DNA from: JAAYCB01 sp012744395
GTDB taxonomy: Bacteria > Planctomycetota > Planctomycetia > Pirellulales > Thermoguttaceae
Assembly (NCBI GenBank): GCA_028703175.1
Contig: JAQVNJ010000157.1
Coordinates: 1 to 12,801 of the forward strand
Length of the DNA stretch: 12,801 bases
Direction: 5' to 3'
In this document: piece by piece, positions 1 through 5,877 of the stretch
Layout: every line of letters starts with the position of its first letter
How positions within the stretch are numbered: the stretch's first letter is position 1
Position numbers and translations under genes: made by a program
The notes under the pieces: generated by a model
Database searches by the model: none
Told to the model about the DNA's origin: nothing
Seen by the model: the letters and a program-made list of their open reading frames with translations, nothing else

Positions 1-29
1 TGGAGGCGGAGGCGGAGTCCCTTGAATGA
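1..29 (+). CDS. C-terminal tail of an upstream gene (partial)
   Basis: The frame beginning at base 3 reads EAEAESLE and stops at TGA 27-29. An acidic Ala/Glu tail is plausible for a real C-terminus, but eight codons cannot identify a family. In E. coli the gene upstream of ptsN is the ribosome hibernation factor hpf. A planctomycete hpf/raiA homologue is therefore a reasonable guess here, made from context only. The other two frames are a long Arg-rich read-through and an immediate stop. Confidence 0.3.
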
Positions 30-121
30 TGCGGGAGCGGCAGCGCCCATCCCCCGTGCCGGGCGGTTGCGCGGGCGATCCCCGTTTGTCTTTTCAAGGC
101 GGCCCAACAAGTGGATCGTGT

Positions 122-135
122 GGGGAAGATTCCCC
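122..135 (+). promoter_or_regulatory. Small hairpin abutting the ribosome binding site of the EIIA gene
   Basis: GGGGA (122-126) can pair with TCCCC (131-135) around a four-base loop. It ends two bases before the strong Shine-Dalgarno GAGGAGA (138-144), which sits 8 bases upstream of ATG 153. This ribosome binding site is why the start is placed at 153 and not at the in-frame GTG at 111. The rest of the 30-152 gap shows no convincing promoter. Confidence 0.35.
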
Positions 136-152
136 CTGAGGAGATTTCTTGG

Positions 153-629
153 ATGAAGTTTGCCGACTTTGTATCGACCGAAGCCATCCAGGCAGACCTG
201 GTGGCCGAGGATAAGGACGGTGTGATTCGCGAGATGGTCCAATCGCTGCTCGACGCGGGCGGAGTTCAGGAAGAAGAGTTCGAGAGCATTATCAAGGCGA
301 TTTTGAAGCGCGAGGAGCTCGGCTCGACCGGGATTGGCCGGGGCGTTGGCGTTCCTCACACCAAGCACCCGAGCGTCGACCGGCTCGTCGGCACGGTTGC
401 CGTCAGCCGGGAAGGCGTTGATTTTCAGAGTCTCGACGGCGAGAAGGTGCACCTTTTCTTCTTGTTGATATCGCCTCCGGACCGGCCGGGTGACCATTTG
501 AGGGCCTTGGAGAACATCTCGCGCCAGTTGCGCAACGATACGTTCTGCCGATTCCTCAAACAGAGCAAGTCGGCCGATGACATCCGCCAGTTGCTGGAAG
601 AGGCCGACAACAATCAGTTCGGTGCCTAG
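153..629 (+). CDS. ptsN: PTS EIIA component, fructose/nitrogen (PtsN) type
   Basis: This is a 158-residue single-domain EIIA of the PTS EIIA type-2 family, close to the 163 residues of E. coli PtsN. It would accept phosphate from HPr on a histidine and act in the cytoplasm as a regulatory or transport phosphocarrier. The family signature is visible: the LGSTGIGRGVGVPHTKHP stretch matches the canonical G-I-A-I-P-H-x-K motif, making His69 the predicted phosphorylation site. The following LISPPDRPGDHLRALENISRQL segment is also typical of the family. ATG 153 is chosen because GAGGAGA lies 8 bases upstream. The next genes encode HPr and enzyme I, so the complete relay is local. No EIIB or EIIC permease is nearby, which favours a PTS-Ntr-like regulatory role over sugar import. 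That role is inferred. Confidence 0.9.
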   Translation: MKFADFVSTEAIQADLVAEDKDGVIREMVQSLLDAGGVQEEEFESIIKAILKREELGSTGIGRGVGVPHTKHPSVDRLVGTVAVSREGVDFQSLDGEKVHLFFLLISPPDRPGDHLRALENISRQLRNDTFCRFLKQSKSADDIRQLLEEADNNQFGA

Positions 630-745
630 AGCCGTCCTGGGAGCCGTCGGCGATTTCCTTCCGCTTCGGCTGTGGGAGGCGCTCTGCGTGGCTTTGCGAA
701 CACGTCCTCAGACCGGGTCGCCGCGATTTGCCGCCGGCGCGCCGC

Positions 746-806
746 CATCCGGGACCGTCTCCCCGGGATGGTCCGACTGGTGGAGAGGTTGCCGGCTTCA
801 GCCGGC
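746..806 (+). other. Two hairpins in the EIIA-HPr intercistronic gap
   Basis: The 213-base gap 630-842 has no credible gene. CATCC-GGG (746-753) can pair with CCC-GGATG (762-770), leaving one bulged base. GCCGGC (791-796) pairs perfectly with GCCGGC (801-806) around a TTCA loop. Neither is followed by a T-run, so they look more like RNA processing or stability elements than intrinsic terminators. Confidence 0.4.
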
Positions 807-842
807 CGCAAGAGAAGTTGCCAGTCCGATCGGAAAGCAATG

Positions 843-1142
843 ATGAGTACTTCGAGCATGGACCAACCCTCGGCATCCCGCATTCTGCGCGTATTGAATC
901 CGGAAGGATTGCACGCGCGGGCCGCGATGGAAGTCGCCAAGTTGCTGTCCGGCTTCGAAGCGAAGGTGTATTTGGTCAAGGGCGGAAATCGGGTTGACGG
1001 GACCGACGTGCTGGAGATTCTCTCCTTGGGAGCGATGCAGTACCAGGAACTGATCGTTGAAGCCTGCGGCGCCCAGGCGGTCGAGGCGGTCGAAGCGCTC
1101 GCCGCCCTGCTCGAGAGCAGTTTTTTCGACGAGTCGATGTGA
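843..1142 (+). CDS. ptsH: Phosphocarrier protein HPr / NPr-like
   Basis: This 99-residue HPr-fold protein relays phosphate from enzyme I to EIIA. The active-site motif NPEGLHARAA places the phosphorylated histidine at His24 and the conserved arginine at Arg26; the usual proline after the arginine is alanine. An ungapped alignment to Bacillus subtilis HPr from memory, anchored on the histidine, puts Asp55 at the position of regulatory Ser46. The site reads GTDVLEILSLG where Gram-positive HPr has LKSIMGVMSLG. The C-terminus (ALLESSFFDES) recalls E. coli NPr (ALFNSGFDED), supporting a PTS-Ntr flavour. Two adjacent ATGs at 840 and 843 are both possible. I chose 843 because GGAAAG (832-837) is then 5 bases away. 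Enzyme I follows 145 bases downstream. Confidence 0.88.
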   Translation: MSTSSMDQPSASRILRVLNPEGLHARAAMEVAKLLSGFEAKVYLVKGGNRVDGTDVLEILSLGAMQYQELIVEACGAQAVEAVEALAALLESSFFDESM

Positions 1143-1188
1143 ACAGCAAATCGCCCGATCCGAGCGACAGACGTTCCCGCCGTGGCCT

Positions 1189-1212
1189 GGCCGCAGGGCC
1201 ATGCCCGCGGCC
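1189..1212 (+). other. Strong hairpin in the HPr-enzyme I gap
   Basis: GGCCGC (1189-1194) plus GGGC (1196-1199) pair with GCCC (1203-1206) plus GCGGCC (1207-1212). This gives ten GC-rich base pairs with one bulged A (1195) and a three-base loop. No T-run follows. The 145-base gap holds nothing else apart from the ribosome binding site of ptsI (AAGGGG, 1278-1283). Confidence 0.45.
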
Positions 1213-1287
1213 GTCGAGCCACCCCGGCTGGGTTTCGGCCCGTTGCCCGCGACGCATCGGTGGGTGGTCACCCGCTAAAGGGGTGCC

Positions 1288-3030
1288 ATGAAAAAACTTC
1301 AGGGAATCGCCGTGTCGCCGGGAGTGGCGGTCGGCGAAGCGTTGGTGATGGACAACGAGGGATTCCGGATTCCTCGGCGTTTCGTGGCGCGCAACGCGGT
1401 CGAACAGGAGTTGGAGCGGCTCAAGAAGGCGATCGACGCCGCGTCCGACGAAATTGAACACAATCAGAAGGCCGTGGCGCACGAGCTGGGCGACCAGTAT
1501 GCGGCGATTTTCGAAGCCCATCTGCAGATGCTCCAGGGCGCCAAGCTCCGCAGCGAACTGGAGGAGATGATCTGCCAACGGCATTACTCGCCCGAGTATG
1601 CCGTCAGCCGGACCTTCCGGCGCTACGCGGAATTGTTCGAGAGACTTCAGGCGGAGTCGTTCGCGTCCAAGGCCAACGACATCCGCGACATCGAAAAACG
1701 CCTGCTCAGAAACCTCCTCGGACACCGCCGCGAGGGGCTCTCCAAGCTCACCTCGCCGGTCCTCGTCCTCGCCCACAACCTCACCCCCAGCGAGACGGCC
1801 AACCTGGACCGCCAGTTCGTGCAAGGCTTCGTCACCGAGGTCGGGGGGCCCGGCAGCCACACGGCGGTCGTCGCCGGCGCGCTGGAGATCCCCGCCGTGC
1901 TCGGGACCGGCCCGTTCCTGAACGAGGTTTCCGGCGGCGACCTGGTGATCATCGACGGCGACGCCGGCCTGGTGATCCTCCACCCGGACGAAGAGACAAT
2001 CGCCCGCTACCGGCATGAAGCCGAGGAAATCCGCTCGTTGGCCCTGCAACTGGAGGAACTCCGCGACCTGCCCGCCGTGACTTCAGACGGAACGCAGATC
2101 ACGCTCCTGGGCAATATCGAGTTCCCCTACGAAGTCGACCACTGCGTGGCCCGCGGCGCCGACGGGATCGGACTGTACCGCACGGAATTCCTCTACCTCG
2201 AGGCGGAGAAGCAGCCCGACGAAGAGGTGCATTACGAGGCGTACAGCCGGGTGGTCGAGACGATGGGCCAGAAGCCCGTCACGATCCGCACGTTCGACCT
2301 CGGGGCGGACAAAGTGCCCCACCTTCCCGTCGCCGAGGACGAGCGGAATCCGTTTCTCGGCCTGCGGAGCATCCGCCTGGCCTTGCGGAACGTTCCCATG
2401 TTCCGCACCCAACTCCGCGCGGCCTTGCGGGTCAGCGTTTTGGGCAACGTGCGGATCATGTTTCCGCTCGTCTCCACGCTGCTCGAGCTCCGCCAGGCCA
2501 AGATGGTGCTCGCCGACGTGATGGAAGACCTCGACGAGCGGAAGATCCCCTTCGACCCGAACCTGGAAATCGGGATGATGGTCGAAGTCCCCTCGGCCTG
2601 CGTGATGATCGATCAATTCGTCAACGAGGTGGATTTTCTCAGCATCGGAACGAACGACCTGATCCAGTACACGCTGGCGGTCGACCGCAGCAACAAGGAT
2701 GTGGTCGGCCTGTACAATTCGGCCGATCCGTCGGTCTTGAAGCTGATCGACATGGTTGTCCGCGCCGCCGACGCGCGGGGCGTGCCGGTCAACTTGTGCG
2801 GGCAGATGAGCAGCAGCACGGTATACACAATGCTCCTCTTGGGATTGGGGCTGCGCCGTCTGAGCGTGACTCCCGGCGCGATCCCCGAGGTCAAGAAGAT
2901 TTGCCGGAGTGTGACGATTGCCAGTTGCCAGGAAGTCGCACAACGGGCGTTGGCAATGGAGAATGCACGAGATATCAAGAGCTTTTTGAAAGGAGAGCTG
3001 AAAAAGTGGGTCCCGGAGTTCGTGCCCTGA
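1288..3030 (+). CDS. ptsI: Phosphoenolpyruvate-protein phosphotransferase (PTS enzyme I)
   Basis: Enzyme I autophosphorylates with PEP and passes phosphate to HPr. Its 580 residues match the usual length (about 570-575), so there is no N-terminal GAF domain as in PtsP. Visible landmarks in order are: an HPr-binding helical region (about 25-145), the phosphohistidine motif GGPGSHTAVVAGALEIPAVLG with His191, GIGLYRTEFLYLE with Arg298, TIRTFDLGADK with Arg334, NPFLGLRSIR (354-363), the metal/PEP site GMMVEVPSA with Glu433, and FLSIGTNDLIQYTLAVDR with Asn456-Asp457. The catalytic Cys504 lies in NLCGQMSS, where E. coli and Bacillus enzymes have C-G-E. ATG 1288 is preceded by AAGGGG at 1278-1283. 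It completes the EIIA-HPr-EI relay. Confidence 0.96.
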   Translation: MKKLQGIAVSPGVAVGEALVMDNEGFRIPRRFVARNAVEQELERLKKAIDAASDEIEHNQKAVAHELGDQYAAIFEAHLQMLQGAKLRSELEEMICQRHYSPEYAVSRTFRRYAELFERLQAESFASKANDIRDIEKRLLRNLLGHRREGLSKLTSPVLVLAHNLTPSETANLDRQFVQGFVTEVGGPGSHTAVVAGALEIPAVLGTGPFLNEVSGGDLVIIDGDAGLVILHPDEETIARYRHEAEEIRSLALQLEELRDLPAVTSDGTQITLLGNIEFPYEVDHCVARGADGIGLYRTEFLYLEAEKQPDEEVHYEAYSRVVETMGQKPVTIRTFDLGADKVPHLPVAEDERNPFLGLRSIRLALRNVPMFRTQLRAALRVSVLGNVRIMFPLVSTLLELRQAKMVLADVMEDLDERKIPFDPNLEIGMMVEVPSACVMIDQFVNEVDFLSIGTNDLIQYTLAVDRSNKDVVGLYNSADPSVLKLIDMVVRAADARGVPVNLCGQMSSSTVYTMLLLGLGLRRLSVTPGAIPEVKKICRSVTIASCQEVAQRALAMENARDIKSFLKGELKKWVPEFVP

Positions 3031-3031
3031 C

Positions 3032-3049
3032 CCGGGACGCGCGTCCCGG
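3032..3049 (+). repeat. Perfect 18-bp palindrome just after ptsI
   Basis: CCGGGACGCGCGTCCCGG is a perfect palindrome starting two bases after the ptsI stop. It can form a 7-bp stem with a GCGC loop. No T-run follows. Its stem sequence (CCGGGACG with CGTCCCGG) recurs in the hairpin at 5674-5707, suggesting a related element or convergent terminator-like function. Confidence 0.45.
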
Positions 3050-3134
3050 CCGAGTCAGCGGCTCGAACCGCCCGGCCTCTCGAAATGGAATTCCCCGCCC
3101 AACCATCGGGCAGCGAGTCTTTACGCATACAACG

Positions 3135-3174
3135 GGCCGCAAGCCCGCTGCCCGTCGGGCAGCAGCCTGCGGCC
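3135..3174 (+). repeat. 40-bp interrupted inverted repeat in the ptsI-DUF2344 gap
   Basis: The outer stem pairs GGCCGCA (3135-3141) with TGCGGCC (3168-3174). The inner stem pairs GCTGCCC (3147-3153) with GGGCAGC (3157-3163) around GTC. They are separated by a small asymmetric internal loop. In total this is 14 GC-rich pairs in 40 bases. The 251-base gap 3031-3281 holds no supportable gene, so this looks like a REP-type intergenic palindrome or an RNA structure. Which of these it is remains undecided. Confidence 0.5.
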
Positions 3175-3244
3175 GCCAGTTCGCCTGGCGCTTGTTCGGC
3201 AGACGATCGCCGGGTTGCCAGGCGGGAACACACTTCAAGGGTTC

Positions 3245-3269
3245 TTTCCCACGACCGGCTGTGGGGAAG
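3245..3269 (+). promoter_or_regulatory. Hairpin touching the ribosome binding site of the DUF2344 gene
   Basis: TTTCCCAC (3245-3252) pairs with GTGGG-AAG (3261-3269), with one bulged G (3266), an eight-base loop and a terminal wobble pair. The Shine-Dalgarno GAGGA (3269-3273), 8 bases from ATG 3282, starts at the base of the stem. The arrangement resembles the hairpin at 122-135. A regulatory role is only a possibility. Confidence 0.3.
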
Positions 3270-3281
3270 AGGATCGAACCA

Positions 3282-3911
3282 ATGGTTCGACAAAGAGTAC
3301 GCATTCGTTTTCGCAAAGCGGGAGACCTGCGCCTGATCGGCCACCGCGACTTGGTGCGCACGATCGAGCGTGTCTTGCGCCGTGCCGAGCTGCGCCTCGG
3401 GATGAGCGAGGGATTCCATCCGAAACCGCGGATGAGCTTCCCCTCGGCGCTCGCCCTGGGAATCGCCGGCATGGAAGAAGTCGCCGAAGTGGAACTGGCC
3501 GAAGAGTGCCCTGGCAGCGCGATTCTCCAGCGGCTCTCGGCATCCACGGTTCCCGGCCTGGACTTCCTCCGCGCCGAGATCCTCCCGGATGGCGTGAAAA
3601 AGGCCCAGATCCGCAGCAGCACGTACCAGATCGAGCTCCCCCCGGAGCGCCTGGCCGAAGCCGAGGCGAAGGCCGCCGCGCTCCGCGGCGCCGAGACGTT
3701 TCTCGTCGACCGGCCGCGCGGCGGCCGGGCCGTGGATGTCTGCGCCTCGTTGGAGCACGTGGGCGTCCAATCGGGCAGGCTGACGATCCGCTTGGCGGCC
3801 CTCAGCCGGGGCGGCGCGTCGCCCCGCGACGTGCTCGCCGCGCTCGGGCTGATCGATCTGGAACGCGACGGCTACTGCCTGACGCGGACCGCTGTGGAGT
3901 TGCAGCCGTGA
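3282..3911 (+). CDS. Radical SAM-linked protein, DUF2344 / TIGR03936 family
   Basis: This 209-residue protein matches the conserved start of the TIGR03936 family: RVRIRFRKAGDLRLIGHRDL (residues 5-24) followed by ERVLRRAEL and SEGFHPKPRMSF (42-53). The family typically reads K-x-G-D-L-R-x-x-S-H-x-D and S-E-G-F-N-P-x-P. The biochemical function is unknown to me. The family is named for genes found beside, or fused to, a B12-binding radical SAM protein (TIGR03960), often next to RNase E/G and L21. That neighbourhood is kept on the right here, but the gene on the left is ptsI and no radical SAM gene is in the window. ATG 3282 is chosen for GAGGA 8 bases upstream; the frame is open further upstream without family similarity. 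Confidence 0.85.
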   Translation: MVRQRVRIRFRKAGDLRLIGHRDLVRTIERVLRRAELRLGMSEGFHPKPRMSFPSALALGIAGMEEVAEVELAEECPGSAILQRLSASTVPGLDFLRAEILPDGVKKAQIRSSTYQIELPPERLAEAEAKAAALRGAETFLVDRPRGGRAVDVCASLEHVGVQSGRLTIRLAALSRGGASPRDVLAALGLIDLERDGYCLTRTAVELQP

Positions 3912-3966
3912 CCATGCCGCCAGCCAGACCCCTGGGCGATCCCGCTTCCGCCGCGACGAACCGTAC

Positions 3967-3994
3967 TCGCCGAACTTGCCGGGCAAGAAGGCGA
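3967..3994 (+). promoter_or_regulatory. Hairpin sequestering the rng ribosome binding site
   Basis: TCGCC (3967-3971) pairs with GGCGA (3990-3994), and CTTGC (3975-3979) pairs with GCAAG (3983-3987). The parts are separated by a purine-rich internal loop (GAA/AA) and closed by CGG. The Shine-Dalgarno AAGAAGG (3985-3991) lies in the 3' arm, so the folded form would hide it from the ribosome. The rest of the 87-base gap 3912-3998 shows nothing else. Confidence 0.45.
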
Positions 3995-3998
3995 ATCC

Positions 3999-5576
3999 AT
4001 GAAACAGGAAATGCTCATCAACGTGCGGCAGCCCGAAGAGTGCCGCATCGCAATCGTCGAAGACGGAGTCCTTGAGGAACTCTATGTCGAGCGGACCGCC
4101 CACGACAACTACGTGGGCAACATCTACAAGGGAGTCGTCGTCAACCTCGAGCCGAGCATCCAGGCCGCCTTCGTCGATTTCGGCGTCGGCCGCAACGGCT
4201 TCCTTCACATCAGCGACATCGAGCCGCAGTACTTCCGCCAGGGCGGCTACGACCCCGCCAAGCCGATCGAACAACCCGGCGCGCGCCGCGGCAACGGCGG
4301 CCGCAACCGCCAGCGGGCCGGCAGCCGGCCGCGGGTCAAGCCGCCGATCCAGGATATCCTCCGTCGCGGCGACGAAGTCCTCGTCCAGGTGATCAAGGAA
4401 GGCATCGGCACCAAGGGCCCGACCCTCTCGACCTACATCAGCATCCCCGGCCGCTACCTGGTCCTGATGCCCGCCCTGGGGCGCGTCGGCGTCTCGCGCA
4501 AAATCGAGGACGAAGACGACCGCCGCCGCCTCCGCGACATCATGCTCGAGCTCAACCCGCCCCGCGGCCTGGGGTTCATCGTCCGCACCGCCGGCAGCGA
4601 CCGACAGAAGAAGGAGCTTTCGCGGGACCTGGCCTACCTGTTGCGGTTGTGGAAGGTGATCGTCCGCCGGATCAAGAAGTCGGCCGGGCCGGTCGACATC
4701 TACGAGGAAAGCGACATGCTGATCCGCACGATCCGCGACATTTTCACGACCGAAGTCGACACGATCCTGATCGACGAGCCGGCGGCCTACGAGCGGGCCC
4801 GCGAGTTTCTCCAGCTCGTGATGCCCCGTTACGTCAGCCGGCTGAAACTCTACGAAGGCCGGGAACCGCTGTTCCACAAGTACCATCTCGATGAAGAGAT
4901 CGCTTCGATCCACCGCCGCAAGGTGCCGCTGAAAGACGGGGGCTCGATCGTCATCGACCAGACCGAGGCCCTCGTGGCCATCGACGTCAACAGCGGCAAC
5001 TTCCGCGCCGACGACTCCGCCGAAGAGACCGCCTACCAGTTGAACATCCGGGCGGCCAAGGAGATCGCCCGCCAGATCCGCCTCCGCGACCTCGGCGGCG
5101 TGCTGGTCAACGATTTCATCGACATGCGAAAGGAGAGACACCGCCGGGGGGTCGAACGGGCCCTCCGCGACGCGGTGAAGCGGGATCGCGCGCGGACCAA
5201 AATCCTCCGCACGAGCCCCTTCGGACTGATCGAAATGACCCGCCAGCGCGTCCGCCCAAGCCTCAAGCGGAGCGCCTACGCCGACTGCCCGCATTGCGGC
5301 GGCAGCGGCGTCGTCAAGTCGTGCGAGAGCATGGCCATCGAAGTTGTCCGCCAGCTGACCGTGGCCAGCCAGAGACCCGACATTGCAAAAATTTCCATCA
5401 GGGTCGCCGCCGATGTTGCCGAATACTTGAGCAACAAGAAACGCCGCCAATTGATCGAGCTGGAAGACGAAGGCAAGTTGAAGGTCGACATCGTCGGCCT
5501 GCCGAACGTCTCCGCGGAACACCTGCTGATCGACTGCCGTGATGCGGCCGACCGCGAGGTCCGGCTGGAAGCCTGA
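3999..5576 (+). CDS. rng: Ribonuclease E/G family endoribonuclease
   Basis: This endoribonuclease for rRNA processing and mRNA decay has 525 residues. It is nearer RNase G (about 490) than RNase E and lacks a C-terminal degradosome scaffold. An S1 domain begins with YVGNIYKGVVVNLEPSIQAA (38-57) and GRNGFLHISDIEPQYF (64-79). It is then interrupted by an Arg/Gly-rich insert (about 82-116) before resuming at LRRGDEVLVQVIKEGIGTKG. The catalytic domain shows ALVAIDVNSG with Asp329 and GGVLVNDFIDM with Asp372, the predicted Mg-binding pair. The Zn-link motif is CPHCGGSG (Cys430, Cys433). ATG 3999 follows AAGAAGG by 7 bases. The neighbouring DUF2344 and L21 genes are common partners of this family. 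Confidence 0.94.
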   Translation: MKQEMLINVRQPEECRIAIVEDGVLEELYVERTAHDNYVGNIYKGVVVNLEPSIQAAFVDFGVGRNGFLHISDIEPQYFRQGGYDPAKPIEQPGARRGNGGRNRQRAGSRPRVKPPIQDILRRGDEVLVQVIKEGIGTKGPTLSTYISIPGRYLVLMPALGRVGVSRKIEDEDDRRRLRDIMLELNPPRGLGFIVRTAGSDRQKKELSRDLAYLLRLWKVIVRRIKKSAGPVDIYEESDMLIRTIRDIFTTEVDTILIDEPAAYERAREFLQLVMPRYVSRLKLYEGREPLFHKYHLDEEIASIHRRKVPLKDGGSIVIDQTEALVAIDVNSGNFRADDSAEETAYQLNIRAAKEIARQIRLRDLGGVLVNDFIDMRKERHRRGVERALRDAVKRDRARTKILRTSPFGLIEMTRQRVRPSLKRSAYADCPHCGGSGVVKSCESMAIEVVRQLTVASQRPDIAKISIRVAADVAEYLSNKKRRQLIELEDEGKLKVDIVGLPNVSAEHLLIDCRDAADREVRLEA

Positions 5577-5673
5577 AACCCGACGCGTCAGCCAGGACCC
5601 CCCGGCACGAGTCGGCCCCTGTTGCGCCTCGCACCCGCGACACCGCTCGACACATCGGACGCCCCCCGGGCTA

Positions 5674-5707
5674 GCCGTCCCGGCGGCCGCAATTCGGCCG
5701 GGACGGC
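5674..5707 (+). terminator. Very stable hairpin downstream of rng, terminator-like without T-run
   Basis: GCCGTCCCGGC (5674-5684) is perfectly complementary to GCCGGGACGGC (5697-5707). The 11-bp GC-rich stem has a 12-base loop that could itself pair weakly. It lies 98 bases after the rng stop and before the candidate rplU promoter. There is no T-run, so intrinsic termination is uncertain. It could instead be a 3'-end protecting hairpin or a palindromic repeat. No gene is visible in 5577-5877. Confidence 0.45.
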
Positions 5708-5717
5708 ACGGGAGGCC

Positions 5718-5747
5718 TTGATGAAACCTCCGCCGGTGCGATAGACT
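5718..5747 (+). promoter_or_regulatory. Candidate sigma-70-type promoter for rplU
   Basis: TTGATG (5718-5723) and TAGACT (5742-5747) are separated by 18 bases and each match the housekeeping consensus at four of six positions. This would start transcription near 5755 and give a leader of about 120 bases before the L21 start codon. It follows the strong hairpin at 5674-5707, as expected for a new transcription unit. The match is modest. Confidence 0.3.
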
Positions 5748-5765
5748 TAATCGCTTGGCCATATT

Positions 5766-5805
5766 GCGAGCCGCCGCGTTCTCAGCGCGGCCTCGCGCCG
5801 AGAAC
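5766..5805 (+). promoter_or_regulatory. rplU leader with two mutually exclusive hairpins
   Basis: Hairpin A pairs GCGAG (5766-5770) with CTCGC (5792-5796) and GCCGCG (5773-5778) with CGCGGC (5786-5791), with a two-base bulge. Hairpin B pairs GTTCTC (5778-5783) with GAGAAC (5800-5805) and GCGCG (5785-5789) with CGCGC (5794-5798), with a single A/C mismatch and a GCCT loop. Each has 11 pairs and they share bases, so only one can form at a time. L21 leaders are known regulatory structures in Firmicutes. An analogous function here is inferred. Confidence 0.4.
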
Positions 5806-5877
5806 CAGACCCATCGCGCCCCCCCCAGCGGCGGGCAGCCAATACGGACTTCACGATCTCGATCAGCAAGGTCAGAC

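Noticed and set aside
1..17. GGAGGC tandem repeat at the left edge
   Set aside because: It fits an Ala-Glu codon run in the tail of the upstream gene, so no separate repeat function is needed.
111..152. Upstream GTG start for the EIIA gene
   Set aside because: The region holds a hairpin and a strong Shine-Dalgarno that fit ATG 153, and the added residues have no EIIA similarity.
976..2049. A 357-codon minus-strand frame over HPr and ptsI
   Set aside because: Antisense to two firmly identified genes, with no recognisable motif and no ribosome binding site.
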